In this document: in pieces, positions 26,377 to 34,551 of the stretch | Layout: each line of letters starts with the position of its first letter | How positions within the stretch are numbered: position 1 is the stretch's first letter | Assembly (NCBI GenBank): GCA_017936845.1 | Contig: JAGBES010000027.1 | Location: 1-60,944, forward strand | Direction: 5' to 3' | Origin: Bacilli bacterium | Lineage (GTDB): Bacteria > Bacillota_I > Bacilli_A > RF39 > UBA660 | Length of the DNA: 60,944 nucleotides | The notes under the pieces: generated by a model | Seen by the model: the letters and a program-made list of their open reading frames with translations, nothing else | Told to the model about the DNA's origin: nothing | Database searches by the model: none | Position numbers and translations under genes: made by a program

Positions 26377-27750
26377 ATGAAAAATTATGAAACAATAATA
26401 GTCGGATGTGGTCCAGCAGGAATATTTGCTGCTTTAGAATTATTAAAACATAAACCAGAAATGAAATTAGTAATGTTTGATAAAGGAAATAGCATAAAGA
26501 TAAGAAAATGCCCAAAATCTAAAACAATAAATTGTGTAGGATGTAAACCTTGTAATATATCGTGTGGTTTTGGTGGAGCAGGTGCTTTCTCAGATGGGAA
26601 ATTAAGTCTATCAAAAGATGTAGGTGGATGGTTAGAAGAATATATAGGAACAGAAAAATTAGAAGAATTAATTAAATATGTGGATGATATTTATTTAGAC
26701 TATGGTGGGGAAAAACAAATATCATATAATGAAGAATTTGCTAATCAATTTAGCTATGAATGCAGTAAATATGGATTAAAATTTGTAAAATGTCCAATAA
26801 GACATTTAGGTACAGAGAAAAGTGCTAAAATAATGGAAGCAATGTATGATTATATAATAAAACATAAAAATGTTGAGATTATTTCAAAAACAGAAATAGA
26901 AAAAATAGACATGAAAAATAAAACTATAACTGTAAATAAAGAAGAGTATAGTGCGGATAATATTATACTATCTGTCGGTAGAAGTGGTTCTGAATGGTTG
27001 TTAGAACAATGCAAAAAAAATAAAGTAAAAACTGTAAACAACCAAGTTGATATAGGTGTTAGAGTAGAACTTCCAAGATCAATAACAGATTTTTTAACAA
27101 ATAATTTATATGAATTTAAAATATATAATAGTTCAAAAACTACAGAAAATATGGTAAGAACATTTTGTATGAATCCAGGTGGATTTGTATCCCAAGAAAA
27201 TTATGATGATAATTTAGCTGTAGTAAATGGGCATAGCTTTCATGATATAAAAAGTGATAATACAAATTTTGCATTATTAGTTTCATCTAAATTTACAGAA
27301 CCATTTAATGAACCAATAACATATGGAAAATATATTGCAAGACTTTCAAATATGCTAACTGGTGGAAAAATAATGGTTCAAAGATTAAAAGATTTAAAAA
27401 ATGGAAAAAGATCAACATATAGTAGAATAAAAAAATTATCATATGAGCCAACATTAAAAGATGCAGTACCAGGTGATTTATCATATGTATTACCATCAAG
27501 AATAGTAAATGCATTATTAGAAACATTTGAAGAATTAGAACATGTTTGCCCTGGAATATCAGGAAGAGACACCATACTTTATGGTGTAGAAGTTAAGTTT
27601 TATTCAGCAAAAATAGAAGTTGATAATAATTTGAAAACAAAATATGATGGAATATATGCAATAGGAGACGGTGCTGGAATAACAAGAGGATTAATGCAAG
27701 CATCAATAAGTGGTGTAATTGCAGCTCAAGATATATTAAATAATAAGTAA
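26377..27750 (+). CDS. FAD-dependent dehydrogenase, COG2509-type
   Basis: A 457-residue flavoprotein with the Rossmann FAD site IIVGCGPAGIFAALELL at residues 7-23. A cysteine-rich segment with four to five Cys near 45-65 (KCPKSKTINCVGCKPCN) is followed by GFGGAGAFSDGKLSLS, a hallmark of this group. Further signatures are ILSVGRSGSEWL near 198 and the C-terminal FAD contact GIYAIGDGAGITRGLMQASISG near 427-448 (cited in part). The natural substrate is not established. AGGAGG precedes ATG and a strong terminator follows. Intact by length. Confidence 0.88.
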   Translation: MKNYETIIVGCGPAGIFAALELLKHKPEMKLVMFDKGNSIKIRKCPKSKTINCVGCKPCNISCGFGGAGAFSDGKLSLSKDVGGWLEEYIGTEKLEELIKYVDDIYLDYGGEKQISYNEEFANQFSYECSKYGLKFVKCPIRHLGTEKSAKIMEAMYDYIIKHKNVEIISKTEIEKIDMKNKTITVNKEEYSADNIILSVGRSGSEWLLEQCKKNKVKTVNNQVDIGVRVELPRSITDFLTNNLYEFKIYNSSKTTENMVRTFCMNPGGFVSQENYDDNLAVVNGHSFHDIKSDNTNFALLVSSKFTEPFNEPITYGKYIARLSNMLTGGKIMVQRLKDLKNGKRSTYSRIKKLSYEPTLKDAVPGDLSYVLPSRIVNALLETFEELEHVCPGISGRDTILYGVEVKFYSAKIEVDNNLKTKYDGIYAIGDGAGITRGLMQASISGVIAAQDILNNK

Positions 27751-27770
27751 AAACTTATTATTTTTTTAGT
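27739..27770 (+). terminator. Terminator after the flavoprotein gene
   Basis: Ten-bp stem aataataagt / acttattatt with an AAAA loop and a following T-tract. Confidence 0.88.
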
Positions 27771-27796
27771 AAATCACAATTTTTTTTAAAAAAGTA

Positions 27797-27825
27797 TTGC
27801 AACTTTGCATAAAATATTATATAAT
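27797..27825 (+). promoter_or_regulatory. Promoter of the first tRNA cluster
   Basis: TTGCAA (27797-27802), 17-nt spacer, TATAAT (27820-27825), 36 nt before the first tRNA. A small hairpin (tcaaca / tgttga) lies in the leader. Confidence 0.8.
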
Positions 27826-27861
27826 TAATGACGTCAACAGTTATTTGTTGATGATAAATGT

Positions 27862-27950
27862 GCCTGAGTGGCGAAATTGGTAGACGCACAGGACTTAAAA
27901 TCCTGCGGGAGTCAAATCCCGTGCCGGTTCAAGTCCGGCCTTAGGCACCA
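27862..27950 (+). tRNA. tRNA-Leu (TAA)
   Basis: Acceptor GCCTGAG pairs with CTTAGGC, then A and an encoded CCA. The anticodon loop CTTAAAA gives anticodon TAA. A long variable arm is present, as expected for tRNA-Leu. Confidence 0.97.
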
Positions 27951-27958
27951 TTTTTTTT

Positions 27959-28051
27959 GGAGAAATACCCAAGTCTGGTTGAAGGGACCGGTCTTGAAAA
28001 CCGGCAGGTCGTGCAAACGGCGCTAGGGTTCGAATCCCTATTTCTCCGCCA
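27959..28051 (+). tRNA. tRNA-Ser (TGA)
   Basis: Acceptor GGAGAAA pairs with TTTCTCC, discriminator G, encoded CCA. The anticodon loop CTTGAAA gives TGA. The long variable arm is typical of tRNA-Ser. Confidence 0.97.
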
Positions 28052-28064
28052 TTATTTTTTATAT

Positions 28065-28141
28065 CGCGGAATGGAGCAGTCTGGTAGCTCGCCGGGCTCA
28101 TAACCCGGAGGTCGTTGGTTCAAATCCATCTTCCGCAACCA
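28065..28141 (+). tRNA. Initiator tRNA-fMet (CAT)
   Basis: The acceptor starts C1 opposite A72, an unpaired position typical of initiators. The anticodon stem has three G-C pairs (GGG-CTCATAA-CCC), the other initiator hallmark. CCA is encoded. Confidence 0.96.
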
Positions 28142-28142
28142 T

Positions 28143-28218
28143 GGTCCCGTGGTGTAGCGGTTATCACGTCTGCCTGTCACGCAGAAGATCGCGAGTTCAA
28201 TTCTCGTCGGGACCGCCA
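28143..28218 (+). tRNA. tRNA-Asp (GTC)
   Basis: Acceptor GGTCCCG pairs with CGGGACC, discriminator G, encoded CCA. The anticodon loop CTGTCAC gives GTC. Confidence 0.97.
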
Positions 28219-28226
28219 TTTTTTTT

Positions 28227-28302
28227 GGCTCTGTAGCTCAGTCGGTAGAGCAAGGGACTGAAAATCCCTGTGTCGGTGGTTCGATTCCACTCGGAGCCAC
28301 CA
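28227..28302 (+). tRNA. tRNA-Phe (GAA)
   Basis: Acceptor GGCTCTG with the complementary 3' strand CGGAGCC, discriminator A, encoded CCA. The anticodon loop CTGAAAA gives GAA. Last of the five-gene cluster. Confidence 0.97.
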
Positions 28303-28343
28303 TATGGATAAAAACTCAAAATTTATTTTGAGAATAATATATT

Positions 28344-28369
28344 ACTAACTTCAATAGTTAGTTTTTTTT
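28344..28369 (+). terminator. Terminator of the first tRNA cluster
   Basis: Stem actaact / agttagt, loop tcaat, eight T. A second hairpin (ctcaaaat / attttgag) at 28315-28332 precedes it. Confidence 0.85.
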
Positions 28370-28458
28370 ATAAATATGATGAAAAAATCTATATTTACTA
28401 GGAATTTTTAATATTTTTTGATAAAATAGTATATGTAAACATGGAAGGAGATCATGAT

Positions 28459-30951
28459 ATGAAATTATTTAAAAGATTATTTGATCATGAATATAAAGAA
28501 TTAGATAAATTCAAAAAAATAGCAGATCAAGTCATAGCATTAGATGAAGAAATGACTAATCTAACTGATAAAGAATTAAAAGGAAAAACAGAAGAATTTA
28601 AAGAAAGATTAAAAAATGGTGAAACATTAGAAGATATTAAAGTAGAGGCTTTTGCAGTAGCACGTGAAGCAGCTTACCGTGTAATAGGAGAAAAACCATT
28701 CTATGTACAAATATTAGGTGGACTTGCTATTCATTATGGTAATATAGCAGAAATGCGTACAGGTGAAGGAAAAACTTTAACTTCAACAATGCCAGCATAT
28801 TTAAACGCTCTAGAAGGAAAAGGAGTACACATTGTAACAGTAAATGAGTACTTAGCAAGTAGAGATGCTGAGTGGATGGGAAGTATCTATAAATTTTTAG
28901 GACTTACGGTAGGTGTAAACTTAAGAGAACAATCTCCAAAAGAGAAACAAGAAGTATATAATTGTGATATAACTTATTCAACTAATAATGAAATTGGATT
29001 TGATTACTTAAGAGATAACATGGTTGTAAATGCCAAAGATAGAGTGCAAAGACCACTTAATTTTGCAATTGTAGATGAAGTTGACTCAATTTTAATCGAT
29101 GAAGCTAGAACTCCACTTATCATATCAGGAGGACATCAACAAGCAGCAAATCTATATATAGAAGCAGACAAATTTGCCAAGACATTAAAAGAAGATGACG
29201 GCTATATATACGATGAAAAAACAAAAGCTGTAGTATTAGATGAAAAAGGTATAAAAGAAGGAGAAAAATTCTTTAAAGTAAAAAATTTATATGATATAGA
29301 TAATACAAATTTAGTACACTATATTAACCAAGCGTTGAAAGCAAATTTCAGTATGAAACGTGATTTTGACTATGTTGTAAAAGATGGACAAATTATTATA
29401 GTTGATCAATTTACTGGTCGTTTAATGCAAGGAAGAAGTTATTCAGATGGACTTCATCAAGCTATTCAAGCAAAAGAAGGAGTTTCAATAGAACAAGAAA
29501 CAAAAACTTTGGCAACTATAACATTCCAAAACTTGTTTAGAATGTATGCTAAGCTATCAGGAATGACAGGAACTGCAAAAACAGAAGAAGAAGAATTTAG
29601 AGATATTTATAATATGTATGTTATAGAAATACCTACAAATAAGCCAATCGCAAGAGTTGACTATGGAGATTTAATCTTTGCTACAAAAGCAGGTAAATAT
29701 AAAGCTATAATAAATGAAATAAAAGAAAGACATGCTACAGGACAACCAATATTAGTTGGTACAGTAGCTGTAGAAACAAGTGAGCTTTTAAGTTCAATGT
29801 TAAAAAAAGAAGGTATAAAACACGAAGTATTAAATGCCAAAAATAATGCTAGAGAAGCAGAAATAATAGCAAAAGCTGGTGAAAAAGGTTCTGTAACAAT
29901 CGCAACTAATATGGCAGGACGTGGAACTGATATTAAATTAACAGATGAAGTTAAAGAATTAGGTGGATTATGTGTTATAGGTACTGAAAGACATGAATCA
30001 AGACGTATTGATAACCAATTAAGAGGACGTTCAGGACGTCAAGGAGACCCAGGATTTTCACAATTCTGTGTATCATTTGAAGATGATTTAATGGTAAGAT
30101 TTGGTACAGATAGAGCTAAATCACTTTTACAAAGAATTGGTTTCAATGATGATATGTCAATCAGAAATAAAATGATATCAAAATCAATAGAATCAGCTCA
30201 AACAACAGTAGAAGGAAATAACTTCGATACTCGTAAAGCTTTACTTCAATATGATGATGTAATAAATCAACAAAGAGAATATATTTATGATAGAAGAAAT
30301 GAAATATTAGATTCTGAATCAATTCACGATACAATATTAAAAACATTCAAAGATTTTTCTCATGACATAGTATTTAGTCATATTGCACCAGAAGGATATT
30401 TAACAGAATTAGATTATAATGAAATAATTGAATTTTTAAATAATGATATCTTAAAAAATAAAATTAAATTTGAAGATATTTGTGAAATGAAAGAAGAAGA
30501 ATTAGAAAAATATATTTATGATATATTAGAAAAAGAATATAATTCTAAATTAAACGATATTCCAGTAGAAATTGCAAACGAATTTGAAAAAGCAATATCT
30601 TTAAGAGTAATAGATACTCATTGGATGGAACATATTAATACAATGGATCATTTAAGAGAAGGCATAGGACTTCGTGGATATGCACAAGAAAATCCACTTA
30701 GAGCATATACTACAGAAGGATTTGCTTTATATGAAGAAATGCTAAGCACAATAGATAAAGAAACAGCTATGTTCTTACTTAAAGCTGAAATAAGACAAAA
30801 TATAGAAAGAAAACAAGTTGTTAAAGGTGAAGCAAAGGGAGATAGAAACAAAACTAAAAAAGCTGAACCAAAGAAAGTAACAAAAATTGGAAGAAATGAA
30901 CCATGTCCATGTGGCAGTGGTAAGAAATATAAGCAATGCTGCGGAAAATAA
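28459..30951 (+). CDS. secA: Preprotein translocase ATPase SecA
   Basis: SecA drives protein export through SecYEG. ATG 28459 is chosen since AAGGAG at 28445-28450 lies 8 nt upstream; an ATG at 28441 precedes that site. The roughly 830 residues include Walker A MRTGEGKTLT near 100, the DEAD-type box VDEVDSILIDEARTPL near 204, GMTGTAKTEEEEF, and motif VI RRIDNQLRGRSGRQGDPG. The C-terminal zinc-binding tail CPCGSGKKYKQCCGK, which contacts lipid and SecB-like partners, is complete. A strong terminator follows. Confidence 0.98.
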   Translation: MKLFKRLFDHEYKELDKFKKIADQVIALDEEMTNLTDKELKGKTEEFKERLKNGETLEDIKVEAFAVAREAAYRVIGEKPFYVQILGGLAIHYGNIAEMRTGEGKTLTSTMPAYLNALEGKGVHIVTVNEYLASRDAEWMGSIYKFLGLTVGVNLREQSPKEKQEVYNCDITYSTNNEIGFDYLRDNMVVNAKDRVQRPLNFAIVDEVDSILIDEARTPLIISGGHQQAANLYIEADKFAKTLKEDDGYIYDEKTKAVVLDEKGIKEGEKFFKVKNLYDIDNTNLVHYINQALKANFSMKRDFDYVVKDGQIIIVDQFTGRLMQGRSYSDGLHQAIQAKEGVSIEQETKTLATITFQNLFRMYAKLSGMTGTAKTEEEEFRDIYNMYVIEIPTNKPIARVDYGDLIFATKAGKYKAIINEIKERHATGQPILVGTVAVETSELLSSMLKKEGIKHEVLNAKNNAREAEIIAKAGEKGSVTIATNMAGRGTDIKLTDEVKELGGLCVIGTERHESRRIDNQLRGRSGRQGDPGFSQFCVSFEDDLMVRFGTDRAKSLLQRIGFNDDMSIRNKMISKSIESAQTTVEGNNFDTRKALLQYDDVINQQREYIYDRRNEILDSESIHDTILKTFKDFSHDIVFSHIAPEGYLTELDYNEIIEFLNNDILKNKIKFEDICEMKEEELEKYIYDILEKEYNSKLNDIPVEIANEFEKAISLRVIDTHWMEHINTMDHLREGIGLRGYAQENPLRAYTTEGFALYEEMLSTIDKETAMFLLKAEIRQNIERKQVVKGEAKGDRNKTKKAEPKKVTKIGRNEPCPCGSGKKYKQCCGK

Positions 30952-31023
30952 CTTGTTTTATAAGGGTTTGCGTGATTTTGAAAAATTAAAAAATTGATAA
31001 AAAAGGCTAATTTTTATCCAAAA

Positions 31024-31152
31024 ACGCAAATTTGTGTGCAAAATGTGTGCATGAATTAAAAATTTATGCACACATTTTTTATAAGCACTTGTAAATAAAG
31101 GGATTAAGCTATGTAAACAAAAAAAATAAGTCAGTAGTTATGCTGACTTTTT
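31024..31152. repeat. Diverged repeat, copy 1 (left edge of accessory cassette 1)
   Basis: The core acgcaaatttgtgtgcaa is followed by a tail containing gattaagctatgtaaa and the hairpin gtcag-tagttatg-ctgac at 31130-31147. Copy 2 at 35199-35346 has the same order: ttgtgtgcaatttgtgtg, gatttagttatgtaaa, and gtcag-tagttata-ctggc. The hairpin loop is nearly identical in both. These look like related junctions flanking inserted DNA; they are too diverged for a recent duplication. Confidence 0.65.
31040..31081 (+). terminator. Terminator of secA, lying within repeat copy 1
   Basis: Perfect 12-13-bp stem aaatgtgtgcat / atgcacacattt, 13-nt loop, T-tract. It coincides with the tgtgtgc motif of the 31-kb repeat, so it may have arrived with that element. 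Confidence 0.75.
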
Positions 31153-31190
31153 AGATTGATGTGATTTTTTAATTATTATAAATATATCTT

Positions 31191-31220
31191 TTAACAAACA
31201 AGAGATTCTTATGGTATAAT
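31191..31220 (+). promoter_or_regulatory. Promoter of the Abi_2/HEPN gene
   Basis: TTAACA (31191-31196), 18-nt spacer, TATAAT (31215-31220) preceded by TATGG, an extended -10. Confidence 0.7.
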
Positions 31221-31243
31221 ATTTATTAATAGGGGGTGTAAAT

Positions 31244-32764
31244 ATGGAAAAGCATTCAAATAATATTCTTATAAAAAATTTGGAGTTAAAAAATATTTCA
31301 TTTGAGGGGTGTAAAAAGACACTTTTTAATAGATACAGTTATTATCAAGTTATCAATGCATATAAATCATTATTTGTAAGTGAAACAGAAAACATAAATG
31401 ATATATATGAAAATATTAATAATAATGAAAAGATAGAAGATTACAAAAAAATGTATTGCATTAATTCTAATATAGACATTTTTAGAGAAATATGTAAAAA
31501 GATATGTAAAAAATATGGCCTAGAATATAATAATACTATGAAAGATACAACACTAATTAAAAATATATCGAAGATAAAATATGTACACCATATTTACCAT
31601 GTTGGAACAAAATATAAAGATTTTGTGAGAATGTATAAGTTTGAACATGAGTTGAGATTGTTATTATTAAAATATACTTTGATAATAGAAGAAAATGTTA
31701 AAAATATATTTGTATCATATTTAAATAATTGTTCAGATGTAAAAGCAAATTTTTTATCAGATGGTAATAATTATAATACTTCACACGGAAACAATGAATC
31801 ATTAGACACGTTAAAATTAATATTAGATAAACAAAAAAATATTCATTCAAAACCCATACAACGTAAAAGAGAACAAGATATTACTATTCCATATTGGATT
31901 TTGATAAATGAACTAGCTATGAATCAAACATACAAAGTAATAAAAAATCTTAAACCGCAATTAAGTTTTGAAATTTTTGAGTCATGTATGAATAATTTAA
32001 CAAATATGAAATGCACAATAAAAGAAATACCAAAAAAAGATGTTCAAAAACATAAAGGATATGTACAATCCTTTAAAAATTTATTGAAATACATTGGTGA
32101 GTTTAGAAATATGCTAGCACACAATCAACCTATTTTTTGTTACAATCATTCTAATTGCGATTTAACACAATTTCCAAAAATTTCATATGAAGTTCCTTAT
32201 ATAAGTTCTAATAGAAGAAAAGAAGAAAAAATGACTGCAGAAGATATTCTTCATGAACAACAAAAAATCAATTCTGTAACGATGTATGATTTAATTAAGT
32301 TTTTTGGTAAAGATGATTTTAATACAAAAAACTATGGTAGGAATATAGATTTATCATTTATTATTTATGTTATATATAAGATTATATCAACAATCGATCG
32401 AAACTCTCATATGTATGATGAATTGATATCTTTATTTAAAAAATATAATATGTTAATTTCATATAATGAAAAAGTAATTGAAAATAATGAAACTGTAGAT
32501 AAACTAATAAAGCAGATAGGTCAAATGGATGAAAATAGTATTGATTTTGATGGTTTGATATATAAAATAGAAAATGGTAAAGGTTATAAAAGAGAATTAT
32601 CAACCTTTATTAAAAATTATAGAGAAGAAATAATCAAATTAAAAAAATTGTCTAATCAAATCAGTTATAAAAAACTTGTTTCTAAATATGATAATTTTAG
32701 TGCAATCGAAAGATACGAGGAATATACAGGTATAAATGCTAGATTTTTTACTATAATTAAATAG
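31244..32764 (+). CDS. Abi_2-family (AbiD/AbiF-like) protein with HEPN RNase motif
   Basis: The 506-residue protein carries an Abi_2-type helical domain at about 110-300: VRMYKFEHELRLLLLKYTLIIE, then IPYWILINELAMNQTYKVI, then KYIGEFRNMLAHNQPIF. The last block contains R288-N-M-L-A-H293, the RxxxxH motif that HEPN ribonucleases use to cleave RNA. A further helical region of about 200 residues follows, longer than in basic Abi_2 proteins. Abi_2 proteins cause abortive infection in phage-exposed hosts, probably by cutting RNA. It has its own promoter, lies in a repeat-bounded cassette, and is followed by a likely small RNA gene. The HEPN call is firm; the defence role is inferred from the family. 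Confidence 0.85.
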   Translation: MEKHSNNILIKNLELKNISFEGCKKTLFNRYSYYQVINAYKSLFVSETENINDIYENINNNEKIEDYKKMYCINSNIDIFREICKKICKKYGLEYNNTMKDTTLIKNISKIKYVHHIYHVGTKYKDFVRMYKFEHELRLLLLKYTLIIEENVKNIFVSYLNNCSDVKANFLSDGNNYNTSHGNNESLDTLKLILDKQKNIHSKPIQRKREQDITIPYWILINELAMNQTYKVIKNLKPQLSFEIFESCMNNLTNMKCTIKEIPKKDVQKHKGYVQSFKNLLKYIGEFRNMLAHNQPIFCYNHSNCDLTQFPKISYEVPYISSNRRKEEKMTAEDILHEQQKINSVTMYDLIKFFGKDDFNTKNYGRNIDLSFIIYVIYKIISTIDRNSHMYDELISLFKKYNMLISYNEKVIENNETVDKLIKQIGQMDENSIDFDGLIYKIENGKGYKRELSTFIKNYREEIIKLKKLSNQISYKKLVSKYDNFSAIERYEEYTGINARFFTIIK

Positions 32765-32811
32765 TCTACATAAAAAAAACAAAAATGAATAAAATAATAT
32801 TAAGTTACATA

Positions 32812-32840
32812 TAGACATTTACATTATATTGTGTTAAAAT
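32812..32840 (+). promoter_or_regulatory. Promoter of the small RNA unit
   Basis: TAGACA (32812-32817), 17-nt spacer, TAAAAT (32835-32840): one mismatch in each box. The start would be near 32847, inside a 220-nt gap with no gene. Confidence 0.6.
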
Positions 32841-32846
32841 GGATAT

Positions 32847-32909
32847 GTAATGAGATTCCATGTTATTTAGTAATATGGAGGAAAAAAGAGAGCTTGCTCT
32901 CTTTTTTTT
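32847..32909 (+). ncRNA. Candidate small RNA next to the HEPN gene
   Basis: A compact unit of about 63 nt: promoter just upstream, hairpin ccatgtta-tttag-taatatgg at 32858-32878, a purine stretch GGAGGAAAAAAG, and an intrinsic terminator at 32882-32909 (gagagc / gctctc with A/T extension and eight T). No gene depends on it: the following gene has its own promoter near 32952-32960. It begins about 80 nt after the HEPN gene. It could be an RNA antitoxin or guide-like partner, or merely an orphan transcript. A 15-codon frame starting ATGGAG inside it is unlikely to be real because it crosses the terminator. Confidence 0.5.
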
Positions 32910-32951
32910 CGTAATAAAATGATATGAATTTTATTATAAAGTAAATTTTTA

Positions 32952-32960
32952 TGTTATAAT
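32952..32960 (+). promoter_or_regulatory. Extended -10 promoter of the WYL gene
   Basis: TGTTATAAT, preceded by TA; no strong -35. It separates the WYL gene from the small RNA terminator upstream. Confidence 0.55.
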
Positions 32961-32984
32961 ATTTTATACATTGGCGGTGATATG

Positions 32985-33464
32985 ATGTCTAAAATTAGTA
33001 ATGTTCTTACTATGATTGAATATTTAAGTACAGGAAAAAAATATAGTATTGCTGAATTGTCTGAAAAGTTAGAAGTTACTCCTAGGATGATTAGAGTATA
33101 TAAAGACGAAATCGAAAAGGCTGGTATTTATATAGATACTATTAAAGGACCATATGGCGGATATGTTCTAAATCAAAATGTAAATGTTCCAAAAAGGTTT
33201 ATAACACCAAATGAAATTAATATAAAAAATAAAAATTTTTTTAATTTAATAAATAGAGCAATTAAAGAAAAAAGAAAATGTTTAATAGAATATTATTCAA
33301 AAAATGAAGACAAAATTTCAAGTAGAATTATTCATCCTTTTGATTTGATTCTTTTAGGTAATGAGTGGGGAGTTGCAGCTTATTGTGAATTAAAAGATGA
33401 AATAAGACACTTTTATATAAATAGAATAAAATTTATTGAATTATTAGAAAATTTTTATAACTGA
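32985..33464 (+). CDS. Short HTH-WYL transcriptional regulator
   Basis: A 159-residue regulator. The N-terminal winged helix is of the HTH_11 type (YSIAELSEKLEVTPRMIRVYKDEI near 20-43, then GIYIDTIKGPYGGYVL). The C-terminal WYL part is shortened: KCLIEYYSKNEDKIS, RIIHPFDLILLGNEWGVAAYCE and HFYINRIKFIELL. WYL domains bind nucleic acid or nucleotide ligands and often control defence genes; full-length members have about 300 residues. ATG 32985 is preferred over 32982 to fit the GGTGAT spacing. Position between the HEPN/small RNA unit and the SIS operon leaves its target open. Confidence 0.82.
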   Translation: MSKISNVLTMIEYLSTGKKYSIAELSEKLEVTPRMIRVYKDEIEKAGIYIDTIKGPYGGYVLNQNVNVPKRFITPNEINIKNKNFFNLINRAIKEKRKCLIEYYSKNEDKISSRIIHPFDLILLGNEWGVAAYCELKDEIRHFYINRIKFIELLENFYN

Positions 33465-33518
33465 CACATATATTACCTCTTTATTTGTTAAGATTTAATT
33501 AAAGAAGGAGGTTTTATA

Positions 33519-34550
33519 ATGATTAAACATACACATACAGATTCATCAGAAATAAATTTTTCAAAGTTAGAAAAAAGAATATTAAATATAAATGATCCGT
33601 TATTAAATAAATCTAATGATATTAGAGAAATGTTATACCAATTGACAATTGATAATATGCCAACATTAATAGTGGCAACAGGGGGATCAAAAGTTGTTGC
33701 ATATTATTTACAATTAATTATAGAAAGATTAGGAATCGATGGAATTATTTGTGAAGTAATAGAACCAAGAGATTATTTTTACAAAGCTAATAGAAATCAA
33801 TTTTCAAATTTAATAGCAATATCTTCAAGCGGTAATACAAATGGTATTAAAGAAGCATTTAATGATTTTAATGGAAGTAAATTTTTAATTACCCAAAATA
33901 ATCAAGAAGCAGATTATCAAGTTGTTTCTTGGAGTAATGAAAAATATGATACTGAAAAAAGTTTTATTTCATTAGTATCTACTTTAGGTCCTATAACATT
34001 AATGCTAGATTCAACTGCTTCATTAAATATGGAAATAGGTTATGATGAAATTAAAAAAATAAATGATAAGATAAAAGAATTATTTATTATAAGTAAAGAA
34101 AAAATAGATAAATTATCAGTTAATTTTAAAGATACATCTTTAATTCAAGTAATAAGTGGTTATGAAACAAAAACATCTAGTAGTATTTTAGAATCAAATT
34201 TAGTTGAAATAGGATTAGCAGCACCAGTCATCCACGATAAAGGTTCGTTTTGTCATGGAAGAAGTAACCTTCTATTTCAGTATCCTAATAGTCATGTAAT
34301 CTATTTATGTCATCAAAGAAGAGAATTAGATGATATATTAATCGAATTAATAAATAGAGAATATTCCAATATATCTATTTTTGATATAGAAGATATAAAA
34401 GAAAACTATTTTTTGAAAGAGTATTATCTTATATTACAAATGTACTTTTTATCTAAGAAAATTGCTGATGATAAAAATATTGATTTAACACAGCCAGAAT
34501 ACAATCCAAAACTGGTAAAAAAACTATATAATTTTAGAGGAGAGATGTAA
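33519..34550 (+). CDS. SIS-domain protein (sugar isomerase fold), unknown substrate
   Basis: The 343-residue protein has two SIS domains. The first shows TLIVATGGSKVVAYYLQ near 49, LIAISSSGNTNGIKEAF near 94-110 with the Ser/Thr phosphosugar loop, and FLITQN. The second includes KGSFCHGRSNLLFQYPNSHVIYL near 240 (quoted in pieces). SIS domains bind phosphosugars, as in GlmS, AgaS or MurQ. The next gene, an ITPase-like enzyme, starts 1 nt after the stop, so the two are translated together. That pairing is unusual and hints at nucleotide-sugar or damaged-nucleotide handling. AAGGAGG precedes ATG. Confidence 0.78.
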   Translation: MIKHTHTDSSEINFSKLEKRILNINDPLLNKSNDIREMLYQLTIDNMPTLIVATGGSKVVAYYLQLIIERLGIDGIICEVIEPRDYFYKANRNQFSNLIAISSSGNTNGIKEAFNDFNGSKFLITQNNQEADYQVVSWSNEKYDTEKSFISLVSTLGPITLMLDSTASLNMEIGYDEIKKINDKIKELFIISKEKIDKLSVNFKDTSLIQVISGYETKTSSSILESNLVEIGLAAPVIHDKGSFCHGRSNLLFQYPNSHVIYLCHQRRELDDILIELINREYSNISIFDIEDIKENYFLKEYYLILQMYFLSKKIADDKNIDLTQPEYNPKLVKKLYNFRGEM

Positions 34551-34551
34551 A

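Noticed and set aside
27895-28101. Open frame on the minus strand across tRNA genes
   Set aside because: It lies wholly over tRNA-Leu, tRNA-Ser and the start of tRNA-fMet; tRNA structure explains the sequence.
32877-32925. Tiny protein gene ATGGAGGAA... within the small RNA
   Set aside because: The frame passes through the terminator hairpin and its T-tract; the transcript should end before the stop codon.
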